A stretch of DNA of 64,000 nucleotides from Pedobacter polysacchareus (GTDB lineage: Bacteria > Bacteroidota > Bacteroidia > Sphingobacteriales > Sphingobacteriaceae). The stretch covers positions 310,001-374,000 of the forward strand of contig NZ_JAHYSS010000002.1 of NCBI RefSeq assembly GCF_019802255.1, written 5' to 3'. This document shows positions 26,295 to 36,485 of the stretch, in pieces; position 1 is the first letter of the stretch, and the number at the start of each line of letters is the position of its first letter. The notes below the pieces were generated by a model, which was not told the DNA's origin, did not search any database, and was given only the letters and a program-made list of their open reading frames with translations. A program made the translations under genes and the position numbers.

Positions 26295-26873
26295 ATGCTA
26301 TGTTATATGGTACATTTTTCCCCGCAAATTGATACTCACGCGTTTGTAAGCGCCGCTTATCTGCTTTTTCTCGTTCCTCAAGTCGTAAAACACCCCCTTT
26401 TCCGATTTATAAATACCCTTAAAAAGAAACTTTCCCCTGAACAAAAGGAGGAAGAACTACAACGGCTTCAGCTGGAAGCTGGCGATACCCCATGTCAGGG
26501 GCAGCTGCTTTATAGTGAAGATAAGCGCAATGCCTATCTGCAGATCCTGGAGAAAACTCTCGCCGATCAGCAGCCTTTTTTGACTAAAGGCTACTCTATT
26601 AAAGACTTCGCAGAAGATACCGGCATCCCCGCTCATCATCTTTCCTGCTTGATTAACAAGGAGTATCAGCTTAATTTCCAGAATTTCATTAACTTTCAGA
26701 GAGTGGAGTATGTGAAGTCGCAGATCCATCAGGAAGAATGGAAACAATTGTCTTTAGAAGGTATGGCCTGGCAAGCGGGCTTTACTTCCAGAACAACATT
26801 TTTCAGGGCTTTTATTAAAAACACCGGTAAAGCGCCCTCTTATTATTTAGGTGATACTCACCATAAGCTATAA
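26295..26873 (+). CDS. AraC-type helix-turn-helix regulator, possibly lacking its usual sensor half
   Basis: 192 residues. The C-terminal ~100 carry the two-helix-turn-helix AraC domain: YSIKDFAEDTGIPAHHLSCLINKEYQLNFQNFINFQRVEYVK then LSLEGMAWQAGFTSRTTFFRAFIKNTGKAPSYYL (given as two parts). Only one hydrophobic stretch (HAFVSAAYLLFLVPQVV) precedes it, as if a membrane sensor half had been lost. An in-frame TAA lies immediately before the ATG, so it cannot extend upstream. It lies 4 nt before the OprP-like porin start and probably regulates this run of genes. Confidence 0.8.
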   Translation: MLCYMVHFSPQIDTHAFVSAAYLLFLVPQVVKHPLFRFINTLKKKLSPEQKEEELQRLQLEAGDTPCQGQLLYSEDKRNAYLQILEKTLADQQPFLTKGYSIKDFAEDTGIPAHHLSCLINKEYQLNFQNFINFQRVEYVKSQIHQEEWKQLSLEGMAWQAGFTSRTTFFRAFIKNTGKAPSYYLGDTHHKL

Positions 26874-26877
26874 TTTA

Positions 26878-27993
26878 ATGAAGTTTAAAATTTTAACGTT
26901 TTTATCTGTACTGTGTACCCCGGTTTTATTAAAGGCACAAGGAGTCGAAATTCCTGTATCCTCTAAAACGAAGCTTACTTTATCAGGGATGCTGCAAAGT
27001 CAGTTCAATTATTCACTCGACGATGATGTGGACATCAAAGGGATGCACCATTCCGGTGAGGAGCATTTTGCGCACAATTCCTTTTCTGTAAAACGGGCAA
27101 GGGTGCAGTTGAATGCGGCGATCAACGACCGCATCAATGCCGTAATCCTGGTCAACTTTGGCGACTTTACCGGAAATCCCCAGAACAAGGTACTGGAAAA
27201 TGCGTATATAAAATATAGTGTCAATGATTATGTGAATTTTCAATTCGGACAGTTTCGTCCGCAATTTGGACAGGAAGATAATTATCCGGTAGACTTTGTA
27301 AAATCGATAGACTTCTCTAATCAATATTATTTGTTCGGTGCCAATAGCTGGCAAAGTTTCCAGATTGGTGCTAGCTTCTCCGGACAGATTAAAGACATCG
27401 ACATTCCTATTCAATATTCGGTAGGGGTGTTTAATGGCAATAATAGAAACCAGGTCAGCGATAACGACGATGGTAAGATTTTTCCTGCACGCGTAGTACT
27501 CGGTTTAAGTAAAAATACACATCTGGGTGGCAGCGCTGGATTCGGTAAAAACATGGGACAGAAGATCTGGGCTTACGGCGTAGATGTGGATTATACGAAA
27601 AAACTGAATGAACGATGGGGAATGTCCTTTGTTTCTGAATATAAACAAGGGATCAATAGTCAGGAGTTTTTTGGACAGGAAACACCGGTAATCCCAGTCA
27701 GCAAATATGCGATGAGAGGGATTTATATGCTGCCAAATGTGAGCTATAGTTTTAAAAACACCAGGTTGAAAGACCTGGAATTTGCTTTTCGATATGAATA
27801 CCTGGACGCTGATTTCAGACAGGCAGGGAATTCCAGAGAAACTTATATCCCAATGCTCAGCGCTTCTTTTGCAGATGCCTATGCCATTCGTGTGCAATTG
27901 GGTTTGCAAATGGATCGATACGAAAGAAGTATACCAAACACCACACAATATAATAACAATCGAGTGATTTGCCAGATGCAAGCGCGCTTTTAG
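26878..27993 (+). CDS. OprP/OprO-type (phosphate-selective family) outer membrane porin
   Basis: Starting at the ATG at 26878 (MKFKILTFLSVLCTPVLLKAQG is a good signal peptide; an earlier in-frame ATG at 26851 lies inside the regulator gene) the protein has 371 residues. Family features are LSGMLQSQFNYS, NSFSVKRARVQLNAAINDRI, KVLENAYIKYSVNDYVNFQFGQFRPQFG and a final QMQARF. Members form anion-selective trimeric pores; despite the family name the anion need not be phosphate. The gap to the DASS carrier gene is 38 nt, which suggests joint uptake of an anion. Confidence 0.88.
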   Translation: MKFKILTFLSVLCTPVLLKAQGVEIPVSSKTKLTLSGMLQSQFNYSLDDDVDIKGMHHSGEEHFAHNSFSVKRARVQLNAAINDRINAVILVNFGDFTGNPQNKVLENAYIKYSVNDYVNFQFGQFRPQFGQEDNYPVDFVKSIDFSNQYYLFGANSWQSFQIGASFSGQIKDIDIPIQYSVGVFNGNNRNQVSDNDDGKIFPARVVLGLSKNTHLGGSAGFGKNMGQKIWAYGVDVDYTKKLNERWGMSFVSEYKQGINSQEFFGQETPVIPVSKYAMRGIYMLPNVSYSFKNTRLKDLEFAFRYEYLDADFRQAGNSRETYIPMLSASFADAYAIRVQLGLQMDRYERSIPNTTQYNNNRVICQMQARF

Positions 27994-28031
27994 TATTTGA
28001 TGCCCATTTTTAACAAAGAACAAACTAAATC

Positions 28032-29462
28032 ATGCAAGAAGTAAACTACAAAACGCTACTGATTACCCTGGCATTCGGGCTGATCATCTGGTTTATCCCA
28101 GAACCAGAAGGGGTTAAGGCGGAAGCCTGGCACCTGCTGGCCATTTTCCTGGCCACGATTCTAGGGATTATCCTTAAAGCTGCGCCAATGGGCACCATGT
28201 CTATGATCGCAATCGCTTTAGTGGCCATTACTGGTGTACTCGCTCCCGGCGATCCCGGAAAAGCAATCGCTTTAGCACTAAGCAGTTTCGGTGATAAGGT
28301 GATCTGGCTGATCGGAATTTCCTTTTTTATTGCCCGTGGATTTATTAAAACGGGACTGGGAAGCAGGATTGCCTACCTTTTTATCCGCGTATTTGGCCGT
28401 AGTTCTTTGGGATTAGGTTATGGCCTTGGATTGGCGGATTTAGTGCTGGCTCCTGCAATCCCTAGTAATACAGCCCGTGGCGGCGGTATTATTTATCCGA
28501 TTATGAAATCTATGGCCATCAATTTTGGCTCTTTTCCTGATAAAGAAGAAACACACCGCAAGCTGGGCGCTTACCTGAGTTTGAGTAGTTATAACGTCAA
28601 CCTGATCACTTCTTCTATGTTCCTGACTGGTACGGCCAGTAACCCGATGTGTCAGAAGTTTGCGGCCGACCTTGGGATTCAGATTACCTGGATGTCATGG
28701 ATGTGGGCAGCCATTGTTCCCGGTATCATTTCCTTGATCTTGATTCCTTATGTACTCTATAAAATCTATCCCCCTGAAATAAAAGTGACCCAGGGCGCCA
28801 CAAAAATGGCTTCAGATAAACTGAAAGAAATGGGCAAAGTGTCTACCAATGAATGGCTGATGCTGATCGCCTTTGTGATCCTGCTGGTATTGTGGGTGAG
28901 CGGTGATTTCTTTAAAATTGATGCCACCACCACCGCTTTTATCGGACTGGTATTCCTATTGCTGTCCAGAGTACTGACCTGGGAAGATGTAAAAAGCGAA
29001 AAAGGAGCCTGGGACACCATTGTATGGTTCTCTGCACTGGTCATGATGGGCAGCGCGCTAAATACCCTCGGATTAATTCCCTGGTTAAGTAATGCAGTAA
29101 AAGATCAGCTTGGAGGCTTAAGCTGGACGATGGCTTTTCCAATTATCATCCTGGTTTATTTTTACAGCCATTATCTTTTTGCCAGTGCAACGGCACACGT
29201 TGCTTCCATGTATGCGGCCTTCTTAGGAGTAGGGGTGATCATTGGTATTCCACCGATGCTGCTCGCCTTATCACTAGGTTTCTGCGGCGGTATTTTTGGT
29301 ACGTTAACGCATTATGGCCATGGACCTGCACCGGTATTTTTTGGAAGTACCTATGTAGATGTGAAAGATTGGTGGTCGAAAGGTTTTGTATTGAGCATCA
29401 TTTTTCTGATCGTATGGATGGGTATCGGCGGACTTTGGTGGAAAGTAATTGGCGTATTTTAA
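28032..29462 (+). CDS. DASS family anion (dicarboxylate) symporter/antiporter
   Basis: 476 residues with about 11-12 membrane segments. Both substrate/sodium-site repeats of the divalent anion:sodium symporter group are visible: APAIPSNTARGGGIIYPI and LTGTASNPMCQKF, and later ASATAHVASMYAAF. The sequence resembles the CitT/TtdT/chloroplast DiT1 branch, which exchanges or imports citrate, tartrate, succinate or 2-oxoglutarate. Lying 9 nt before sdhC and 38 nt after a porin gene, a C4-dicarboxylate such as succinate or fumarate is the best guess. Confidence 0.88.
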   Translation: MQEVNYKTLLITLAFGLIIWFIPEPEGVKAEAWHLLAIFLATILGIILKAAPMGTMSMIAIALVAITGVLAPGDPGKAIALALSSFGDKVIWLIGISFFIARGFIKTGLGSRIAYLFIRVFGRSSLGLGYGLGLADLVLAPAIPSNTARGGGIIYPIMKSMAINFGSFPDKEETHRKLGAYLSLSSYNVNLITSSMFLTGTASNPMCQKFAADLGIQITWMSWMWAAIVPGIISLILIPYVLYKIYPPEIKVTQGATKMASDKLKEMGKVSTNEWLMLIAFVILLVLWVSGDFFKIDATTTAFIGLVFLLLSRVLTWEDVKSEKGAWDTIVWFSALVMMGSALNTLGLIPWLSNAVKDQLGGLSWTMAFPIIILVYFYSHYLFASATAHVASMYAAFLGVGVIIGIPPMLLALSLGFCGGIFGTLTHYGHGPAPVFFGSTYVDVKDWWSKGFVLSIIFLIVWMGIGGLWWKVIGVF

Positions 29463-29471
29463 TTTAAAGCT

Positions 29472-30155
29472 ATGGATAGAAAAACAAATACCTCTACGCT
29501 GATGCGTAAAACATTAATGGCTTTAACAGGACTATTCCTGTGCTTTTTTCTGGTGATTCATCTGTTGGGCAACCTGCAGCTGTTGTTGCCCGCAGAACAG
29601 GCAAAAGGAAGTTTTAATGGTTATTCACAGCTGCTTTCGGGCAATATTTTTATAAAAATCATTTCTTATGTGCTGTACGCTTCGATTATTATCCACGGTG
29701 TAGATGCATTGGTGATCACCCTGAAAAATAAAAAAACTGCCGGTAAATATGCGGTAGATGGAAGAGCAGCCACCAGTAAATGGTATTCCCGGAATATGGG
29801 GATCCTTGGTACGCTGATCCTGATCTTTCTGGTGTTCCACTTTAAAGATTTCTGGTACCAATATAAGTTTGGAACGCTACCAATGGACGAGTTCGGTCAT
29901 AAGGATTTATATACGATAGTGATTGCCGCTTACCAGGATTGGTGGTACGTATTATTTTATGTGCTTTCCATGTTTGCTTTAGGTTATCACCTGCTGCACG
30001 GCTTTTTTAGTGCCGCCCGTTCTCTCGGATTGTATCATCCAAAATACGTGGCCTGGGTCAGGAATTTTGGAAAAGTATACAGCTACGTGATTACGTTCGG
30101 CTTCGCAATTATCCCAATTTATGTTTATTTAACCCAGCATGTAGTATGGAATTAA
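29472..30155 (+). CDS. sdhC: succinate dehydrogenase / fumarate reductase cytochrome b subunit
   Basis: 227 residues with five membrane helices, the B-type single-anchor form found in Bacteroidota and epsilonproteobacteria. Candidate axial ligands for the two b hemes lie in successive helices: His30 (VIHLLGN), His75 (IIHGVDA), His123 (VFHFKDF) and His173 (GYHLLHG). It anchors the SdhAB catalytic dimer and links it to (mena)quinone. Its stop overlaps the sdhA start by 10 bp. Direction of physiological reaction, succinate oxidation or fumarate reduction, cannot be read from sequence. Confidence 0.93.
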   Translation: MDRKTNTSTLMRKTLMALTGLFLCFFLVIHLLGNLQLLLPAEQAKGSFNGYSQLLSGNIFIKIISYVLYASIIIHGVDALVITLKNKKTAGKYAVDGRAATSKWYSRNMGILGTLILIFLVFHFKDFWYQYKFGTLPMDEFGHKDLYTIVIAAYQDWWYVLFYVLSMFALGYHLLHGFFSAARSLGLYHPKYVAWVRNFGKVYSYVITFGFAIIPIYVYLTQHVVWN

Positions 30156-32062
30156 ATGCTAAAATCCCGCCGGGGCCATTAAAAGATAAATGGAGCTTTT
30201 ATAAAGACCATGCCCGATTGGTGAATCCCGCCAATAGAAAAAAAATGGATGTGATTGTGGTTGGAACCGGACTTTCCGGAAGTGCCGCCGCCGCATCTTT
30301 AGGTGAAATGGGCTATAATGTCAAATCATTCTGCTTCCAGGACTCCGCAAGAAGAGCGCATTCCGTTGCCGCACAAGGTGGTGTGAATGCCATGAAAAAC
30401 TATAAAAATGATGGCGATAGTGTGTATCGCATGTTTTATGATACGATAAAAGGAGGCGATTTTCGCTCCCGGGAAGCCAATGTGTACCGATTGGCAGAAT
30501 GTTCCGCACAGCTGATCGATCAGGCAGTTGCCCAGGGCGTACCTTTTGGCCGTGAATATGGAGGATACTTGAATAACCGCTCTTTTGGAGGGGTACAGGT
30601 AAGCCGTACCTTTTATGCAAGAGGGCAAACCGGACAACAATTGCTGTTGGGCGCTTATCAGGCACTCATGAGACAGGTTGCCGCTAAAACGGTGACTTTA
30701 TATACCAGACATGAGATGTTGGACCTGGTGATGGTAGACGGAAAGGCGAGAGGGATCATTGTGAGGAATCTTGATACCGGTGAAATCGAAAGACACAGTG
30801 CACATACGGTGGTGCTGGCAACTGGGGGCTTCGGTAAGATTTACTATTTGTCTACACTGGCGATGGGCTGCAATGCCTCTGCCATCTGGCGTGCCCATAA
30901 AAAAGGAGCATTAATGGCTTGTCCAAGTTGGACGCAGGTTCACCCGACTTCTTTACCACAATCGGGAAGTTACCAGAGCAAGCTCACCCTGATGTCCGAA
31001 TCTTTAAGAAATGATGGTCGGATCTGGGTGCCTTTGAAAAATCCAGAAAATAGAAAACCCAATGATATTCCTGAAACAGAAAGAGATTACTACCTGGAAC
31101 GCAGATACCCAGCTTTTGGGAATCTTGCGCCAAGGGATATTTCTTCCCGGGCAGCAAAAGAACGCATTGATGCCGGATTTGGCGTAGGCCCTCAGCTCAA
31201 TGCCGTTTATCTGGACTTTTCAAAAGCGATCAAAGAACAAGGACAAGGAAAGATTAAAGAGAAGTACGGAAACTTGTTCGATATGTACCGTAAAATTACG
31301 GACATCGATGCTTATAAAGAACCAATGATGATTTCACCAGCTGCGCATTTTTCTATGGGTGGTTTATGGGTGGATTATGAACTGATGACCACCATTCCAG
31401 GACTATTTGCATTAGGTGAAGCCAATTTTGCGGATCATGGTGCCAATAGACTGGGGGCCAATTCCCTGCTGCAGGCTTGTGTGGATGGCTATTTTATTGC
31501 GCCATATACCATTTCAAATTACCTGGCCGGAGAGATTAAATCCGCAAGACTAACCACCGAAGAGCAGGAATTTGTAGATGCCGAAGTTCGCGTAAGGGCA
31601 CACCTGGGAAAATTACTAGCCATTAATGGCACTAAAACCGCTGATCAATACCATAAAATATTGGGAAAACTTCTTTATGACTATTGTGGTTTATCAAGGA
31701 GTAGAGAAGGATTAATTAAAGCAATACAAGAAATCAAAAACTTGCGCGCAGATTTCTATCAAAACCTCAAGGTACCCGGTACGGAGGAAGAGATGAATGG
31801 AGAGCTGGAAAAAGCAGGCCGTATTAGTGATTACCTGGAGATTGCGGAATTGATGTGTCAGGATGCGCTGACAAGAGAAGAATCTTGTGGTGCCCATTTC
31901 AGGGAAGAATACCAGACTCCGGAAGGAGAGGCCTTAAGAAACGACGAAAAATATTGTTTCGTTTCTGCCTGGAAATATCAGGGGGAGGATCAGGAAGAAG
32001 TTTTGGTTCCAGAACCCCTGCATTTTGAAAATGTAGAATTAACCGTAAGGAGTTATAAATAA
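30146..32062 (+). CDS. sdhA: succinate dehydrogenase / fumarate reductase flavoprotein subunit
   Basis: 638 residues. The dinucleotide fold is [18 protein letters not shown] (~37-54). His72 in [14 protein letters not shown] is the covalent FAD attachment residue. Substrate-site elements [12 protein letters not shown] and [16 protein letters not shown] are intact, and length is normal for the B-type enzyme. It is the catalytic subunit, facing the cytoplasm, in the order C-A-B. The gap to sdhB is 10 nt. Confidence 0.95.
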   Translation: MELNAKIPPGPLKDKWSFYKDHARLVNPANRKKMDVIVVGTGLSGSAAAASLGEMGYNVKSFCFQDSARRAHSVAAQGGVNAMKNYKNDGDSVYRMFYDTIKGGDFRSREANVYRLAECSAQLIDQAVAQGVPFGREYGGYLNNRSFGGVQVSRTFYARGQTGQQLLLGAYQALMRQVAAKTVTLYTRHEMLDLVMVDGKARGIIVRNLDTGEIERHSAHTVVLATGGFGKIYYLSTLAMGCNASAIWRAHKKGALMACPSWTQVHPTSLPQSGSYQSKLTLMSESLRNDGRIWVPLKNPENRKPNDIPETERDYYLERRYPAFGNLAPRDISSRAAKERIDAGFGVGPQLNAVYLDFSKAIKEQGQGKIKEKYGNLFDMYRKITDIDAYKEPMMISPAAHFSMGGLWVDYELMTTIPGLFALGEANFADHGANRLGANSLLQACVDGYFIAPYTISNYLAGEIKSARLTTEEQEFVDAEVRVRAHLGKLLAINGTKTADQYHKILGKLLYDYCGLSRSREGLIKAIQEIKNLRADFYQNLKVPGTEEEMNGELEKAGRISDYLEIAELMCQDALTREESCGAHFREEYQTPEGEALRNDEKYCFVSAWKYQGEDQEEVLVPEPLHFENVELTVRSYK

Positions 32063-32072
32063 TATACCGGCT

Positions 32073-32819
32073 ATGAAAATCTATTTAAAAATATGGCGAC
32101 AAAGTGATGCCGGTAGTCCGGGGAAATTGGTCGATTATGAATTGGACAATGTGATTCCTCACATGTCATTTCTGGAAATGATGGACACACTGAATGAACA
32201 GCTGATTTTGAGCGGCGATCGTCCTGTAGAGTTTGATCATGATTGCCGGGAGGGAATTTGTGGTCAATGTGGAATGATGATCAATGGTCGTGCGCATGGC
32301 CCCATCAAACATTTAACCACTTGTCAGCTGCACATGCGGGAATTTAAAGATGAGGATACAATATATATTGAACCTTTTAGAGGAGCCGCTTTCCCAGTAA
32401 AAAGGGATTTAAGGGTAGACCGTTCTGCTTTCGACCGCATCATCCAGGCCGGAGGTTTTGTTTCCGTAAATACAGGGCAGGCACCAGAAGCAAATGGCAT
32501 CCCAATCACTCATGAACAAGCAGAATCGGCTTTCGATAGTGCCGCATGCATTGGCTGCGGGGCTTGTGTGGCCACCTGCAAAAATTCAAGCGCCGCATTA
32601 TTTACTTCCGCAAAGATTGCGCACCTGGTGAAATTGCCTCAAGGAAAGATGGAATCCAACAAGCGGGTGTTGTCAATGGTGGCACAAATGGATCTCGAAG
32701 ATTTTGGCCATTGTACCAACACTGAAGCCTGTGAGGTGGAATGTCCGCAAAGCATTTCCGTCCTGAATATCGCCAGAATGAATTGGGAATATACCCTGAG
32801 TAAAGTTTTAAAAAAGTAA
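32073..32819 (+). CDS. sdhB: succinate dehydrogenase / fumarate reductase iron-sulfur subunit
   Basis: 248 residues. The [2Fe-2S] ligands are Cys58, Cys63, Cys66 and Cys84 ([12 protein letters not shown] and LTTC). The [4Fe-4S]/[3Fe-4S] ligands are drawn from Cys159, Cys162, Cys165, Cys169 ([11 protein letters not shown]) and Cys214, Cys220, Cys224 ([13 protein letters not shown]). It passes electrons between FAD in SdhA and heme in SdhC. The TolC-family gene begins 1 nt after the stop, so the export genes are very likely on the same mRNA. Confidence 0.95.
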   Translation: MKIYLKIWRQSDAGSPGKLVDYELDNVIPHMSFLEMMDTLNEQLILSGDRPVEFDHDCREGICGQCGMMINGRAHGPIKHLTTCQLHMREFKDEDTIYIEPFRGAAFPVKRDLRVDRSAFDRIIQAGGFVSVNTGQAPEANGIPITHEQAESAFDSAACIGCGACVATCKNSSAALFTSAKIAHLVKLPQGKMESNKRVLSMVAQMDLEDFGHCTNTEACEVECPQSISVLNIARMNWEYTLSKVLKK

Positions 32820-32820
32820 T

Positions 32821-34278
32821 ATGTTTAAAAATCTACCTAACTGTAAAAATTATGCCCTGCTTTGTGGCCTGATGGTTTGGGGCATTACTGCAAATGCACA
32901 GAATACGTCATTGGAGGATTGTTTTAACCTCGCACAGCAGAATAACCTGAGCCTCAGACAGGCGAAATCCTCTCTGGCTTCAGGAGAGGCCAACCTGAAA
33001 GCAGAGAAAAAAAGCTACCTGCCAAAGGTGGATTTATTGTCTAGCTATACGTATCTAAGCAGTCCTTTAACGATCAACTTACAACAGGCAAGGGACGGTG
33101 TAGTTAATGGATCTTCTCAGCAAAGTGTCAATACTGCCAATGAGGTGTTCAAAGAAATCACCGGAAATCCACTGCCCCAGTCTGTACAGGATCGCATATA
33201 TAATACCTCTAAAAATGTAATCGGAGCCATTTACCCGGATTATAATCCCAGTTTGAGTAAACAATCTTATTTTGTAGCAGGGGTCGGCTTCCGGCAACCC
33301 ATATTTTTAGGCTATAAATTAGATGCTGCTGGAAATCTGGCAGAATCCCTGGTAAAATCGGCAGATATCAATGTAGACCTGGTAGGGAAGGAAGTGGAGT
33401 TCCTGATATCTTTACAGTACCTACGGATTTTATATTTAAATACCCTGCTTTCTGAACAGCAGACCATGGTGAATGCGCTGACGAAAAACAATGAATATGC
33501 ACAGCAGCTGGTGAAAAACGAAATCCTAGCGCCATATCAGAAAAGCTGGACAAATGTGGTTTTGATTCAAGCACAAAGTCAATTCAATAATATTAAGCTG
33601 GAACAGGAAAATGCCAGGGTGGAATTGAATAAATTACTGGGGATTCCTTTAGACTCCAATATTGTGATCGCAGATACGCTAAAATATCGTCCTATAGAAC
33701 CAGCAGCTCCAAAAGAGGATTTCTGGGTGTCTAATCCGATTTACAGACTCGCGGGAAGCAAAATCAATTATGCTAAAACTGCAGAAAAGATCAGCAGGTC
33801 TTTCTCTTTGCCCAATATTTTTGCCATCGGTAATTACAACCTGTATCAGAAAGACCTTCCGGTGACGATTCCGGATTGGTTTATCGGAGTAGAGCTGCAA
33901 TGGAGTCTGTTTAACGGACAAACCCGTAAACGCACGCAAGCTGCAAGCAAGCTGGTGGAAGAGGCAAAACTTGGAGAACAGAGTGCCGGATTGGCCTTGC
34001 AGGTGCAATCAACGGTGGCCAGAAATAAAATGAAATCACTGCAAAACGATGTATACGCCTTAGGTAATGCCCGTAAAGAAGCGCACACCACAAGCACTCT
34101 GATTGGTGAAAGGATGAAAAACCAACTGTCTTCTCCTAAAGATGTGAACGACGCTTTATTGGTAGAAACGGAAATCGATAAAGGGTACCATACTGCAGTG
34201 TTCGGCTATTACCTGGCCGTTGCCGCTTATTTTAACAGCATTGGATCGCCTAAAGAACTGGCAAAATACCTTAAATAA
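32821..34278 (+). CDS. TolC family outer membrane efflux protein
   Basis: 485 residues with an N-terminal signal (ending ITANAQ). Two long coiled-coil repeats follow: SLEDCFNLAQQNNLSLRQAKSSLASGEANLKAEKK at the start, and LYLNTLLSEQQTMVNALTKNNEYAQQLVKNEI in the middle. The linking WFIGVELQWSLFNGQTRKRTQAA is typical of TolC-type channels. It would form the trimeric outer-membrane exit duct for the HlyD/ABC-2 system that follows, and starts 1 nt after sdhB. Confidence 0.9.
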   Translation: MFKNLPNCKNYALLCGLMVWGITANAQNTSLEDCFNLAQQNNLSLRQAKSSLASGEANLKAEKKSYLPKVDLLSSYTYLSSPLTINLQQARDGVVNGSSQQSVNTANEVFKEITGNPLPQSVQDRIYNTSKNVIGAIYPDYNPSLSKQSYFVAGVGFRQPIFLGYKLDAAGNLAESLVKSADINVDLVGKEVEFLISLQYLRILYLNTLLSEQQTMVNALTKNNEYAQQLVKNEILAPYQKSWTNVVLIQAQSQFNNIKLEQENARVELNKLLGIPLDSNIVIADTLKYRPIEPAAPKEDFWVSNPIYRLAGSKINYAKTAEKISRSFSLPNIFAIGNYNLYQKDLPVTIPDWFIGVELQWSLFNGQTRKRTQAASKLVEEAKLGEQSAGLALQVQSTVARNKMKSLQNDVYALGNARKEAHTTSTLIGERMKNQLSSPKDVNDALLVETEIDKGYHTAVFGYYLAVAAYFNSIGSPKELAKYLK

Positions 34279-34311
34279 AACTTAAAAACTCAAGCTATAA
34301 AACACATATAC

Positions 34312-35301
34312 ATGAAAGATATCATCAAAAATTACTGGGCCTTACTGATCCCTATTATAGTGGTCATCGCTGCTTTGTTCTTCTTTCTGGCAGGGAATAA
34401 AAAACAAGACAATAATTTCATCGGCATGGTAGATGCTTCCAGTGTGGATGTCGCAGCTGAATTTCCAGGGCGTTTGGACTCCCTGCTGGTAGAACTTGGG
34501 GATACCGTAAAAGAAGGACAAATTGTTGCAATTCTTCGTTCCAATGAGATTGACGCGATAAAAGCACAGGCGCTTGCTGCAATTGATGCGGCAAAAGGAC
34601 AGCAGGAATTATTGTTAAAAGGGGCAAGACCAGAACTGATCGATGCAACTTCTAAATTGTACCAGATTAGCGAAGACCAATATAAATTATTTAGCGCCAC
34701 CAATGATAGGATGCAGCGTTTGTACAAAGCAGATGTGATCTCCGGTCAGGAAAGGGATGTTTTCTATTTCCGTTATGAGGCTGCGAAAAAAGAAATGGAA
34801 ATGGCAAAACTGAACCTGAAAATGCTGAAAGATGGTACGCGTCCGGAAATTATGAAAACGGCCAATGCGATTGTAAAACAAGCGGAACAGGCTTATGAGC
34901 TGACCAAATCATTAGGCGACAATACCAGGGTTCATGCACCTGCAGATGGGGTAATTTCCAGCTTAGTAACCCACCAGGGGGAAATTGTTTCTATAGGTTA
35001 TCCAATGATGACCATTGAAAAGAAAAACTCCAAACTGCTGAGGTTTAATGTCCGTCAGGATGAATCTAATCTTTTAAAGGTTGGGTCTAAAGCTTCGGTA
35101 AAAGTGCCTGGCTGTGATCCTGAAACTTTTGAAGTAAAAGTGACTTCAATTGCGCCTACCTTAGAGTTTGCGAATTGGGTACCTACAAAAGACAAAGGTC
35201 AGTTTGAATTGAGAACATTTACGATAGAGCTGAAGCCAGAAAACCCTGCCGGAATTAAAGGCTTGCGTGCTGGTATGACGGCTTCCTTAATTTTGCCATA
35301 A
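34312..35301 (+). CDS. HlyD/EmrA-type periplasmic adaptor
   Basis: 329 residues. One N-terminal membrane helix (WALLIPIIVVIAALFFFLAG), a lipoyl/barrel-sandwich half (EFPGRLDSLLVELGDTVKEGQIVAIL), a long alpha-hairpin (~80-200), the second barrel half (VHAPADGVISSLVTHQGEIVSIG) and a beta-barrel end (IKGLRAGMTASLIL). It bridges the inner-membrane permeases and the TolC-family channel. Start and stop fit: it lies 33 nt after the TolC gene, and its TAA shares one base with the next ATG (TAATG). Confidence 0.92.
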   Translation: MKDIIKNYWALLIPIIVVIAALFFFLAGNKKQDNNFIGMVDASSVDVAAEFPGRLDSLLVELGDTVKEGQIVAILRSNEIDAIKAQALAAIDAAKGQQELLLKGARPELIDATSKLYQISEDQYKLFSATNDRMQRLYKADVISGQERDVFYFRYEAAKKEMEMAKLNLKMLKDGTRPEIMKTANAIVKQAEQAYELTKSLGDNTRVHAPADGVISSLVTHQGEIVSIGYPMMTIEKKNSKLLRFNVRQDESNLLKVGSKASVKVPGCDPETFEVKVTSIAPTLEFANWVPTKDKGQFELRTFTIELKPENPAGIKGLRAGMTASLILP

Positions 35302-36485
35302 TGCGTTCGACTTGTCAAATCATCATTCGGGAATGGAACAGGATTCTCCATCTAAAGGTATTTTACCTGGTGATGCTGGTGGTCCCTGCTCTGTTGTTTT
35401 CTTTTTATGCGTATATCTATCAGGAGAAAGAAGCGAAAAACCTTCCTTTTGCGATTTGGGATGACGATCAAAGTCCGGTGAGCCGACAGCTGATTTTCTT
35501 GCTGGAGCAACGGGATGCCTTACGCATCACCAAAAGATTGTATAGCGAAGCAGAAGTGCAGAAGGCGATTCAAAAAGGAGAGATCATGGGGGCCGTACAT
35601 TTCCCGGTAAATATGCAGAATGATATTTATAGCCGTCATCCTACCACAGTAACGCTGTATACCAACGCTGCGGCTTTAGTCCCTGCAAAAATGGTGTACA
35701 AGGCAGCAGCACAGGTGATCATCACGGGAAGTAGCGGGATTATTCTGAAAAAGCTGGTCAAAACAGGGATGGCGCCAGATCGGGCTATGGCTTTGGCCAA
35801 TCCCATTAAACTGGACACCTACCAGCTGTACAATGCCACTTACAATTACCAGGAATACCTCGTACCCGGGCTGATTACGGTAGGCATGCAAATGATTCTG
35901 ATCATCAGCAGCATGCTGGCACTCAATTATGAATACAAGACCAATACGATGCCGCAGTTATATGAACTGGCAAAAGGATCTGCATTTCGAGTAATTGCTG
36001 GTAAAACGATCGCCCATCTGGTGGTCAGCTGGTTCAATTTTGTCCTCATTGCCTTTATCCTCTTTCCTTTCTTTGATATCGGTGTGCCAGCGGCAACAGG
36101 TAAGTTTTTTGCGCTGTATACCCTGCTCTCTATCGCATGTATTGGTATCGGAATGTTCATTTCTGCTTTATTTAAAGATGTCATGCTTTCCGGTGATGTG
36201 GCTTTGTTTTATACTTCGCCGGCCTTTGTGTTCAGCGGTTTTACTTTTCCAAGATGGGCAATGCCCTGGTATGATCAGTATTATGCGACGATTATGCCCT
36301 ACACGCCATTTTTGGATACTTTCTTTAAGATATATTATATGAACCTGCCATTCTATTATGCGCAGGCTGATTTGTATAAATTATTGTTGTTTCCGGCGGT
36401 CATGTTCCCGACTGCCTTAATTCTTTTCCAACGTCAATTTAATAACAGCAAAAATGAAGCAGCAGTCGAACCCGTCCTTAATTAA
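35301..36485 (+). CDS. ABC-2 type transporter permease (YhhJ-like), first of pair
   Basis: 394 residues: an N-terminal membrane helix (VFYLVMLVVPALLFSFYAYIY), a large extracytoplasmic domain (~50-170) and five more helices in the C-terminal half (QMILIISSMLALNYEYKT through FVFSGFTFPRWAMPWYDQYYATIMP). This is the drug/heme exporter permease layout of the ABC-2 family. No ATP-binding domain is present. It overlaps the HlyD stop by 1 bp and the next permease start by 32 bp, so translation is coupled. Confidence 0.88.
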   Translation: MRSTCQIIIREWNRILHLKVFYLVMLVVPALLFSFYAYIYQEKEAKNLPFAIWDDDQSPVSRQLIFLLEQRDALRITKRLYSEAEVQKAIQKGEIMGAVHFPVNMQNDIYSRHPTTVTLYTNAAALVPAKMVYKAAAQVIITGSSGIILKKLVKTGMAPDRAMALANPIKLDTYQLYNATYNYQEYLVPGLITVGMQMILIISSMLALNYEYKTNTMPQLYELAKGSAFRVIAGKTIAHLVVSWFNFVLIAFILFPFFDIGVPAATGKFFALYTLLSIACIGIGMFISALFKDVMLSGDVALFYTSPAFVFSGFTFPRWAMPWYDQYYATIMPYTPFLDTFFKIYYMNLPFYYAQADLYKLLLFPAVMFPTALILFQRQFNNSKNEAAVEPVLN

